A stretch of 13,214 bases of DNA from an uncultured Mesocricetibacter sp. (GTDB taxonomy: Bacteria > Pseudomonadota > Gammaproteobacteria > Enterobacterales > Pasteurellaceae): contig CAJPST010000041.1 of assembly GCA_905373425.1 (NCBI GenBank), forward strand, positions 1-13,214, in the 5' to 3' direction. The notes under the pieces are model-generated. The model was given only the letters and a program-made list of their open reading frames with translations. It was not told where the DNA came from and ran no database searches. Of the stretch, positions 7,311 to 13,214 are shown piece by piece (the stretch's first letter is position 1; the number at the start of each line of letters is the position of its first letter). Both the position numbers and the translations under genes were made by a program.

Positions 7311-8741
7311 ATGAAAGCAAGACAGGAAAAAATAAGACAAACTGTGCCCGGGATGCGCAGGGTGAAACAGATACATTTCGTGGGCATTGGCGGTGCGGGA
7401 ATGGGGGGTATTGCCGAGGTGCTATTAAACGAGGGTTATATTGTAACAGGCTCGGATATATCTGAAAGTGCGGTTACAAATCGTTTAATTTCTCTGGGAG
7501 CAAAAATTTACTTTTCTCATGAAGCGGGCAATATTGAGAATGCTAATGTAGTAGTGGTTTCTAGCGCTATAAAAGAAGATAACGTAGAAGTTCAGACTGC
7601 GCGTGAGAAACGAATCCCTGTTATTCAGCGGGCACAAATGCTGGCAGAGTTAATGCGTTTTCGTCATGGTATAGCTATTGCCGGAACACACGGCAAAACT
7701 ACAACAACAGCAATGATCTCAATGATTTATACGCAGGCTGGATTGGATCCGACATTTGTAAATGGAGGATTGGTCAAATCGGCGGGAACTAACGCTTATC
7801 TAGGCTGTAGTCGTTATTTGATTGCAGAGGCGGATGAAAGTGATGCGTCATTCTTACATTTGCAGCCTATGGTGTCGGTAGTAACAAATATTGAACCTGA
7901 TCATATGGAAACTTATCACGGTGATTTTGAGGAAATGAAAAGAACTTATGTGAATTTCCTACATAACTTACCGTTTTACGGTTTAGCGGTTATGTGCGCA
8001 GATGATCCTGTTCTGTGTGAATTAATGTCTCAAGTCGGGCGGCAGGTGATCACTTACGGTTTTTCCGAAAATGCCGATTATCGTATTGAAAATTACGAGC
8101 AAACCGGATTCCAAGGACATTACACCGTGGTTACGCCGAGCGGTAAACGACTAGACGTTTTGCTTAATGTGCCTGGAAAACATAATGCGTTAAATGCTAC
8201 AGCAGCTTTGGCAGTGGCAAAAGAAGAAGGTATTGGAGACGAAGCGATTTTGGCTGCATTGGCAGATTTCCAAGGTGCAGGGCGTCGCTTTGATCAACTG
8301 GGCGAATTTATTCGTCCGAATGGTAAAGTGATGTTGGTTGATGATTATGGACATCACCCGACGGAAGTCAATGTTACCATTCAGGCTGCGCGGCAAGGTT
8401 GGGAAAGTAAACGGATTGTGATGATTTTCCAACCGCACCGTTATTCTAGAACACGCGATCTTTTTGATGATTTTGTACAAGTATTGTCGCAGGTTGATGT
8501 GCTTATCTTATTGGATGTATATGCGGCGGGTGAAGCGCCGATTCAAGGTGCGGATGGTCGTTCTTTAGCGCGTTCGATTCGTAATTTAGGCAAAGTGGAT
8601 CCGATTTTTGTCGCCGATCATGCTCAATTACCCGATATTATGGATCAAGTATTACAAGACGGCGATTTGATTTTAGCCCAAGGCGCAGGAAATGTGAGTA
8701 AGTTGTCGCGTAACTTGGTTGAATTATGGACAAATTCTTAA
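7311..8741 (+). CDS. murC: UDP-N-acetylmuramate:L-alanine ligase
   Basis: MurC is the first ATP-dependent amino acid ligase of the pathway, adding L-Ala to UDP-MurNAc in the cytoplasm. It has 476 residues, close to my recollection of ~475 for H. influenzae MurC. The N-terminal glycine-rich turn is HFVGIGGAGMGGIAE (22-36), and the ATP loop is AGTHGKTTT (124-132). EADESDASF (173-181) and NIEPDHMETY follow, then HNALNATAAL, GAGRRFDQLGE (322-332), DDYGHHPTE (344-352), FQPHRYSRT (373-381) and the AQGAGN end. AAAGGA at 7299-7304 with 6-base spacing supports the ATG at 7311. One forward uptake signal (7466-7474) encodes Ser-Ala-Val. There is no sign of damage. Confidence 0.98.
   Translation: MKARQEKIRQTVPGMRRVKQIHFVGIGGAGMGGIAEVLLNEGYIVTGSDISESAVTNRLISLGAKIYFSHEAGNIENANVVVVSSAIKEDNVEVQTAREKRIPVIQRAQMLAELMRFRHGIAIAGTHGKTTTTAMISMIYTQAGLDPTFVNGGLVKSAGTNAYLGCSRYLIAEADESDASFLHLQPMVSVVTNIEPDHMETYHGDFEEMKRTYVNFLHNLPFYGLAVMCADDPVLCELMSQVGRQVITYGFSENADYRIENYEQTGFQGHYTVVTPSGKRLDVLLNVPGKHNALNATAALAVAKEEGIGDEAILAALADFQGAGRRFDQLGEFIRPNGKVMLVDDYGHHPTEVNVTIQAARQGWESKRIVMIFQPHRYSRTRDLFDDFVQVLSQVDVLILLDVYAAGEAPIQGADGRSLARSIRNLGKVDPIFVADHAQLPDIMDQVLQDGDLILAQGAGNVSKLSRNLVELWTNS
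7466..7474 (+). repeat. Hin-type DNA uptake signal in murC
   Basis: Exact AAGTGCGGT near the start of the gene, read as Ser-Ala-Val. Confidence 0.9.
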
Positions 8742-8755
8742 CGCGATAAATTCTA

Positions 8756-8796
8756 AAAGTGCGGTTAGAAAACGCAACATTTTTTGACCGCACTTT
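8756..8796. repeat. Inverted pair of uptake signals, possible hairpin/attenuator between murC and ddlB
   Basis: AAAGTGCGGT (8756-8765) is followed after 21 bases by its exact reverse complement ACCGCACTTT (8787-8796), so the transcript can form a 10-bp stem. Inverted uptake-signal pairs in H. influenzae are often found between genes and are thought to act as terminators. Here only TTT, inside the stem, stands in for the U-tract, and the genes on both sides are co-directional and essential, so partial attenuation is more plausible than full termination. Confidence 0.8.
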
Positions 8797-8845
8797 GTAG
8801 CCAAATTAAGTGATGAAGCAGTAGAACAATAGATTGGAAGATAAA

Positions 8846-9769
8846 ATGAAACCATTGAAACAACAAAAAATTGCCGTGTTAATGGGCGGAACTTCTGCCG
8901 AACGGGAAGTTTCGCTTAATTCCGGAAATGCGGTATTAAATGCATTGCGTACACAAGGGTATGATGCGCATCCGGTTGATCCGAAAGAAGTGCCTGTATT
9001 GGAGTTAAAGCAGCAGGGATTTGAGCGGGCGTTTAATATTCTGCATGGTCGTGGTGGAGAGGACGGTATAATTCAAGGAGCATTGGAACAAATCGGCTTA
9101 CCTTACACAGGTTGTGATGTTATGACTTCTGCGCTGACAATGGATAAAATGCGCACCAAAATGTTATGGAAAGGTTTCGGCTTACCGATTGCCGAAATGG
9201 AAATTGTGACGAAAGAAAATGTCACAGAACTAAACCCAAGCAAAATTGTCGAACGTTTAGGTCTACCGTTAATGGTTAAGCCATCACGTGAAGGTTCCAG
9301 TGTCGGTTTAACCAAAGTGAACGCAGTAGAAGAATTAACGGTAGCGGTTGAGACAGCGTTGGAATGTGATGATACCGTGCTGATCGAAGAATGGCTCTCC
9401 GGCGTCGAAATGACGGTTCCGGTGCTTGATAATCAGGTATTACCCGCAGTGCAGATTATTCCGGATGGGGAGTTCTATGATTACCATGCAAAATATATTT
9501 CTGATAATACACAATATATCTGTCCTGCGCCGCTGAGTAAAGCGCGCGAAGAAGAATTACACAGACTGGTTAAGGCGGCTTATGATGCGGTAGGTTGTCG
9601 AGGCTGGAGCCGTATTGATGTTATGACTGATAGTAAAGGTGAATTTCGTTTAGTGGAAGTTAATACTACGCCTGGAATGACAAACCACAGTTTATTCCCC
9701 AAATCGGCGGCTACGGTCGGTTATACTTTTGAAAAATTAGTAGAGAAAATTCTGGAGTTAAGTGTTTGA
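8846..9769 (+). CDS. ddlB: D-alanine:D-alanine ligase
   Basis: DdlB makes the D-Ala-D-Ala dipeptide used by MurF; it is an ATP-grasp enzyme acting in the cytoplasm. I start it at the ATG at 8846 (307 residues; E. coli DdlB 306) rather than an in-frame TTG at 8834, because GGAAG at 8836-8840 then serves as ribosome binding site. Motifs are LMGGTSAEREVSLNSG with catalytic Glu19, HGRGGEDG (67-74), KPSREGSSVG (145-154), FYDYHAKY (210-217), RIDVM with Asp258, and EVNTTPGMTNHSL with Glu271 and Asn273 as metal ligands. It is preceded by a 104-bp spacer carrying the inverted uptake signals. The stop TGA shares its last base with the ftsQ ATG, so the two are probably translationally coupled. Confidence 0.97.
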   Translation: MKPLKQQKIAVLMGGTSAEREVSLNSGNAVLNALRTQGYDAHPVDPKEVPVLELKQQGFERAFNILHGRGGEDGIIQGALEQIGLPYTGCDVMTSALTMDKMRTKMLWKGFGLPIAEMEIVTKENVTELNPSKIVERLGLPLMVKPSREGSSVGLTKVNAVEELTVAVETALECDDTVLIEEWLSGVEMTVPVLDNQVLPAVQIIPDGEFYDYHAKYISDNTQYICPAPLSKAREEELHRLVKAAYDAVGCRGWSRIDVMTDSKGEFRLVEVNTTPGMTNHSLFPKSAATVGYTFEKLVEKILELSV

Positions 9770-10539
9770 TGGCGGCAATTGAACGCAAAATAACGCCAAA
9801 AAGTTTTAAACCGGCAGGAACGAAAGCAAAAATAATTATACAGATCAGACCAGTTTTTGTGATATTATGCGCCGCCGTGTTTTATTACGCCTATGCAAAT
9901 TGGCAAACCGGACTGGAAAAATTAGATTCAAAACCGATTAGTTCCTTTGCATTATTAGGTTCGCCACGCTTTACTACAAATAATGATATTCGCGAAGTTA
10001 TTCTCAAAATGGGAGAATTAAAGGGTTTTTTCGGACAGGATATTAAATCGGTGCGTGAGCAAATTGAATCTATGCCTTGGATTAAAGGTGTTGTTGTGCG
10101 TAAGATTTGGCCGGACCGATTAAGCGTTGTCGTTACCGAACATGTACCGGTCGCGATTTGGAATCAGCATAATTATCTTTCCTCTGAAGGGGTTGTGTTT
10201 CAACTGCCGTCAGACAAATTAAAAAATGCCAATTTACCGCGTTTGTCGGGGCCGGATTATCGTAGTGAAACGGTGTTGGCGGCTTGGCATCAAATATATA
10301 AAGAATTGAAAGTGAAGGGAATGACCCTTAAGTCCGTTGCAATTGATGAGCGGGGGGCGTGGGAAATCGTGTTGGATAACAATATTACGTTGAAGTTAGG
10401 AAGAGGGGAATGGAAACCCAAAATTGAACGTTTTGTCACGATTTATTCGCAAATTGAAGTGCCTGAGAATAAACAGATCGATTATGTGGATTTACGTTAT
10501 AAAGTCGGCGCGGCAGTCAGTTTTATTGATATACATTGA
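9769..10539 (+). CDS. ftsQ: Cell division protein FtsQ
   Basis: FtsQ is a bitopic inner-membrane protein that links the FtsZ/FtsA ring to FtsB, FtsL, FtsI and FtsW. It has 256 residues (E. coli 276), with a basic cytoplasmic N-terminus, one membrane segment at about 23-45 and a periplasmic remainder. The POTRA domain spans about 57-127 (FALLGSPRFTTNNDIRE to VRKIWPDRLSVVVTEHVPVAIW) and is followed by the FtsQ beta domain with ERFVTIYSQI and IDYVDLRYKVGAAV near the end. The ATG at 9769 overlaps the ddlB stop (TGATG). An in-frame TTG one codon earlier (9766) is an alternative, better spaced from GGAG (9754-9757) but a weaker codon. Sequence divergence is typical of this family; synteny makes the call firm. 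Confidence 0.95.
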   Translation: MAAIERKITPKSFKPAGTKAKIIIQIRPVFVILCAAVFYYAYANWQTGLEKLDSKPISSFALLGSPRFTTNNDIREVILKMGELKGFFGQDIKSVREQIESMPWIKGVVVRKIWPDRLSVVVTEHVPVAIWNQHNYLSSEGVVFQLPSDKLKNANLPRLSGPDYRSETVLAAWHQIYKELKVKGMTLKSVAIDERGAWEIVLDNNITLKLGRGEWKPKIERFVTIYSQIEVPENKQIDYVDLRYKVGAAVSFIDIH

Positions 10540-10628
10540 TGGAGTAGGAATTAATTCATAACTAAAATCAACTCAAAACGAATTAATTTATTAAATAATT
10601 TTATGAATAAAATCAGAAAAGTATAAAG
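10540..10628 (+). other. ftsQ-ftsA intergenic spacer with repeated GAATTAATT
   Basis: This 89-bp AT-rich spacer contains GAATTAATT twice, at 10548-10556 (within the palindrome GAATTAATTC) and at 10580-10588, with starts 32 bases apart. A weak near-palindrome of A/T follows the second copy. The sequence before ftsA (AGAAAAGTATAAAG) offers only a weak ribosome binding site. No promoter with two good hexamers was found. A regulatory role is possible but unproven. Confidence 0.45.
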
Positions 10629-11918
10629 ATGGCAAAAATTATAGAACCAAAAACCATAGTTGGCTTGGAAGTGGGGACGACCAAAATCGTTGCCGTTGTC
10701 GGCGAAATTTTACCTGACGGTGTTGTAAATGTTATTGGCGTGGGTAGCTGCCCTTCTAAGGGTATTGATAAAGGAAGTATTACTGATTTATCGGCCGTAG
10801 TGACATCAATTCAACGTGCGATCGAGGCGGCGGAATCTGTTGCGGATTGTCAAATTATGTCAGTCACCTTAGCGATTACCAGTGAGCATATTCAAAGTCT
10901 GAATGAAAGCGGTTTTGTGCCGATTACTGAAGGTGAAGTCAGCCAAGATGAAATTGATCTTGCAATGCATACCGCAAGATCTGTGAAACTACCGGAAGGA
11001 TTATCTTTATTGCACGTCATTCCTCAGGAATATTCCGTTGACAAACAACAGAATATTAAAAACCCACTTGGCTTGCAAGGTGTACGTTTAGGCGCTCAGG
11101 CACATTTGATAGGCTGCCAGCAGGCGTGGTTGAATAATCTGAAAAAAGCAGTAGAAAGTTGTGGATTGACCGTTGATCAAGTTGTATTTTCCGGTTTGGC
11201 ATCCAGTTATTCGGTATTGACGGAAGATGAAAAAGATCTGGGCGTTTGTATGATTGATTTCGGCGGTGGTACCATGGATATTATGGTTTATACCAACGGT
11301 GCATTGCGTTTCAGTAAAGTCATTCCTTACGCCGGTAATAGTGTGACGGATTTTGTCGCGCAGAGCCTTACCACTTCACGCAATGAAGCGGAAAGCATTA
11401 AAATGCACTACGGAAGTGCGATTAATCCTACAGAATTGGCAGAGCAATTTTCAAAGAAGAAAGTAGAAGTTGCAGGCCTTGGTGGCAGTTCGGCGCGCAC
11501 TTTTACTAAAGCACAAATTGTTAGCGTAACTTCTCGCTGTTATAGCGATTTACTTACTGTTGTAGAACATGAATTAGCAAATTTACGTCATCGATTGGCT
11601 ATGGAAGGAATTAAGCAAGATCTTATTGCGGGTATTGTATTAACCGGTGGTGGTTCGCAAATGGAAGATATTGTAAAGTGTGCAACCAATATTTTTGGTT
11701 CTCATGTCCGAATTGGTTATCCGTTAAATATTACAGGATTAACCGATTATGTAAATAAACCGCAATATGCGACTGTAATAGGGTTATTGCAATACAGTCA
11801 TCTCAATACGGATGAATCCGTTTCATACGGACTTGGTCATGGTTCGGAAGAGAGTGTTTTCGGTGTAGTAGCAAAAGGTCTGAAAAATTTTTTCAATAAA
11901 GTGCGGTCAGAATTTTGA
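10629..11918 (+). CDS. ftsA: Cell division protein FtsA (actin-like membrane anchor of FtsZ)
   Basis: FtsA is an actin-fold ATPase that tethers FtsZ polymers to the inner membrane and recruits later division proteins. It has 429 residues (E. coli 420). The phosphate-1 motif is GLEVGTTKIVAVVGE (12-26). The FtsA-specific 1C domain occupies about 84-162 and ends in HVIPQEYSVD...NPLGLQGVRLGAQAHL. The phosphate-2 motif is IDFGGGTMDI (209-218), and the adenosine motif is IVLTGGGSQMEDI. NITGLTDYV is followed by a variable linker and a C-terminal amphipathic helix (about 412-429, GLKNFFNKVRSEF), the membrane-targeting sequence. An uptake signal (11899-11907) forms part of the codons of this helix. 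The ATG at 10629 fits the family N-terminus even though its ribosome binding site is poor. Confidence 0.97.
   Translation: MAKIIEPKTIVGLEVGTTKIVAVVGEILPDGVVNVIGVGSCPSKGIDKGSITDLSAVVTSIQRAIEAAESVADCQIMSVTLAITSEHIQSLNESGFVPITEGEVSQDEIDLAMHTARSVKLPEGLSLLHVIPQEYSVDKQQNIKNPLGLQGVRLGAQAHLIGCQQAWLNNLKKAVESCGLTVDQVVFSGLASSYSVLTEDEKDLGVCMIDFGGGTMDIMVYTNGALRFSKVIPYAGNSVTDFVAQSLTTSRNEAESIKMHYGSAINPTELAEQFSKKKVEVAGLGGSSARTFTKAQIVSVTSRCYSDLLTVVEHELANLRHRLAMEGIKQDLIAGIVLTGGGSQMEDIVKCATNIFGSHVRIGYPLNITGLTDYVNKPQYATVIGLLQYSHLNTDESVSYGLGHGSEESVFGVVAKGLKNFFNKVRSEF
11899..11907 (+). repeat. Hin-type DNA uptake signal at the end of ftsA
   Basis: Exact AAGTGCGGT ending 9 bases before the end of the ftsA stop codon. 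It codes Lys-Val-Arg in the C-terminal membrane-targeting helix and is followed by A/T-rich DNA. Confidence 0.9.
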
Positions 11919-11942
11919 GAATTTTCATTTTTCATCTACAAT
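11915..11942 (+). promoter_or_regulatory. Candidate sigma-70 promoter for ftsZ
   Basis: TTGAGA (11915-11920) and TACAAT (11937-11942) are each one base from consensus and are separated by 16 bases. The -35 hexamer overlaps the ftsA stop codon. Transcription would begin near 11949 and give a leader of about 50 bases carrying the hairpin and ribosome binding site described below. Dedicated promoters near ftsZ are known in E. coli, but this one is inferred from sequence only. Confidence 0.45.
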
Positions 11943-11966
11943 AGGAAAAATTTAAGATTAATTTTT

Positions 11967-11986
11967 ATGTTAGAAAAATCTAACAT
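11967..11986 (+). promoter_or_regulatory. Perfect hairpin directly upstream of the ftsZ ribosome binding site
   Basis: ATGTTAGA (11967-11974), loop AAAA, TCTAACAT (11979-11986) form an uninterrupted 8-bp stem. It ends 4 bases before the GGAG (11991-11994) that serves ftsZ. There is no T-tract, so it is not a terminator. A role in translation initiation or mRNA stability is an inference. Confidence 0.5.
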
Positions 11987-12001
11987 TGACGGAGAATAAA
12001 A

Positions 12002-13214
12002 ATGTTTGAACCAGTTGATTATGATATTGGTGGAATAGGTCGTACACTGATAAAAGTTGTCGGTGTCGGTGGTGGTGGCGGTAATGCTGTAAACCATATG
12101 GTATCTTCTATGGTAAAAAACGGAGGAGAACTGCTCGGTGAACATTCCATTACAAGTGATGAACATGGTGAGATAATTTTCTATGCGGTCAATACCGATG
12201 CTCAAGCATTGCGTAAAAGTGTGGTGCAACAGACAGTTCAAATTGGTGCCGCAACGACCAAGGGCTTGGGTGCCGGTGCAAATCCGAATGTGGGTAGAAA
12301 AGCCGCCGAAGATGATCAAGACGCAATCCGTGCAATGTTAGAAGGGGCAGATATGGTATTTATTGCTGCCGGTATGGGTGGTGGAACTGGTACAGGAGCG
12401 GCTCCTATTGTGGCTCAGATCGCAAAAGAATTGGGCATTTTGACGGTTGCGGTGGTCACAAAACCATTCTCCTTTGAAGGTAAAAAACGAATGGCGTTTG
12501 CAGAATTAGGGGTTAAAGAATTATCTAAACATGTTGATTCTTTAATCATCATTCCTAATGAAAAATTATTGAAAGTGTTAGGAAAAGGTACAACATTAGT
12601 AGATGCTTTTTCGGCGGTAAACAATATTTTATGTAATGCAGTGACCGGCATTTCAGATATGATTACTTCTCCAGGATTAATTAACGTTGACTTTGCGGAC
12701 GTTCGTACCGTAATGTCAGAAATGGGACGTGCAATGATGGGCGCCGGTGTCGCTCAGGGCGCGGCTAGTGACGGACGTGCTGAAAAAGCTGCTCAGGAGG
12801 CAGTTGCAAGTCCTCTGTTGGAAGATGTAGATTTGTCTGGTGCGAAAGGCGTACTTGTTAATGTAACAGCAGGTATGGATTTAGGATTAGACGAATTTTA
12901 TGCTGTGGGCGATACGATTAAAGCCTTCGCCTCTGAAGAAGCAACCGTGGTCGTAGGTACCACATTAGTACCTGAAATGGTAGATGAAATTCGTGTAACT
13001 ATTGTTGCAACCGGTATTGGTGATATTGATGAACCTGCGGTTTTACCGCCGATTGCACAACATCCGGTTACAACCAATACTACTGTATATTCGCAGGCAA
13101 GTCAGCCTGTACCTAATGTTACAACTCAACAACAGGAACAGGGAGAGCAGGCTTTACGCCCTGCACATATTGAGGGTAATGTATTTAATCCTGCAACCGG
13201 TGGCAGTGGTAATG
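12002..13214 (+). CDS. ftsZ: Cell division GTPase FtsZ (3'-truncated)
   Basis: FtsZ is the tubulin homologue that polymerises into the division ring. The ATG at 12002 is preceded by GGAG at 11991-11994 with 7-base spacing. The 404 complete codons visible cover the whole GTPase and C-terminal polymerisation domains: VVGVGGGGGNAV (19-30), the tubulin signature GGGTGTG (126-132), PFSFEGKKRM, and the T7 loop NVDFADVRTVM (228-238) with catalytic D230 and D233. The C-terminal domain ends around VTIVATGIGD. The Gln/Thr/Pro-rich linker begins at about residue 346, and the conserved tail that binds FtsA and ZipA lies past the window edge. Relative to E. coli there are ~17 extra residues between HMV (32-34) and FYAVNTD (60-66). 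Confidence 0.98.
   Translation, partial: MFEPVDYDIGGIGRTLIKVVGVGGGGGNAVNHMVSSMVKNGGELLGEHSITSDEHGEIIFYAVNTDAQALRKSVVQQTVQIGAATTKGLGAGANPNVGRKAAEDDQDAIRAMLEGADMVFIAAGMGGGTGTGAAPIVAQIAKELGILTVAVVTKPFSFEGKKRMAFAELGVKELSKHVDSLIIIPNEKLLKVLGKGTTLVDAFSAVNNILCNAVTGISDMITSPGLINVDFADVRTVMSEMGRAMMGAGVAQGAASDGRAEKAAQEAVASPLLEDVDLSGAKGVLVNVTAGMDLGLDEFYAVGDTIKAFASEEATVVVGTTLVPEMVDEIRVTIVATGIGDIDEPAVLPPIAQHPVTTNTTVYSQASQPVPNVTTQQQEQGEQALRPAHIEGNVFNPATGGSGN

Noticed and set aside
8190..8480. 96-codon - strand ORF inside murC
   Set aside because: Antisense to conserved MurC motifs (DDYGHHPTE), no independent start signal, no recognisable product.
8834..8845. TTG at 8834 as the ddlB start (four residues longer)
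   Set aside because: It would consume the GGAAG that best serves as ribosome binding site for the ATG at 8846, and the ATG gives the family-typical length.
4261..12214. Near-match uptake cores (for example AAGTGCGCA near 4271, GAGTGCGGT near 5398, AAGTGCGAT near 11414, AAGTGTGGT near 12207)
   Set aside because: Each differs from AAGTGCGGT at one or more core bases; not counted as uptake signals.
11936..12319. 127-codon - strand ORF opposite the ftsZ start
   Set aside because: It covers the ftsZ ribosome binding site and GTP-binding coding region; Cys/Thr-rich product without homology features; a shadow of ftsZ codon usage.

Overview
This window is a nearly uninterrupted run of the dcw (division and cell wall) cluster from a gammaproteobacterium of the family Pasteurellaceae. 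Gene order is murE(partial)-murF-mraY-murD-ftsW-murG-murC-ddlB-ftsQ-ftsA-ftsZ(partial), all on the + strand, which is the order in Escherichia coli and Haemophilus influenzae. Eleven perfect copies of the 9-mer AAGTGCGGT (either strand), the DNA uptake signal of the Haemophilus influenzae/Pasteurella/Aggregatibacter ('Hin') branch, place the organism in that branch. FtsZ carries an N-terminal insertion that I recall from H. influenzae FtsZ, which agrees. I cannot name the species.

Layout. 1-1017 is the 3' part of murE, but the reading frame does not stop where MurE should end. It continues directly into a complete domain resembling the opioid growth factor receptor (OGFr) conserved region, giving an apparent MurE-OGFr fusion. 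This is the most unusual thing in the window. A 110-bp AT-rich gap without a clear ribosome binding site for murF follows. 1128-7216 (murF, mraY, murD, ftsW, murG) is tightly packed, with overlapping or nearly touching genes up to ftsW. From murG onward the spacers widen to about 83-104 bp, apart from the 1-nt ddlB/ftsQ overlap. They hold uptake signals, an inverted uptake-signal pair (murC-ddlB), a repeated GAATTAATT (ftsQ-ftsA), and a candidate promoter plus hairpin plus mini-ORF leader (ftsA-ftsZ).

How the genes work together. MurC, MurD, MurE and MurF add L-Ala, D-Glu, meso-diaminopimelate and D-Ala-D-Ala to UDP-MurNAc, and DdlB supplies the D-Ala-D-Ala. MraY transfers the product to undecaprenyl phosphate (lipid I) and MurG adds GlcNAc (lipid II). 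FtsW polymerises lipid II at the septum. FtsZ forms the division ring, FtsA anchors it to the membrane, and FtsQ links it to the septal synthesis machinery. Key catalytic motifs are intact in every gene seen in full.

I see no tRNA, rRNA, CRISPR array, insertion sequence or phage gene, and no supportable gene on the - strand. The window is ordinary core genome except for the OGFr-like extension and some non-coding details.
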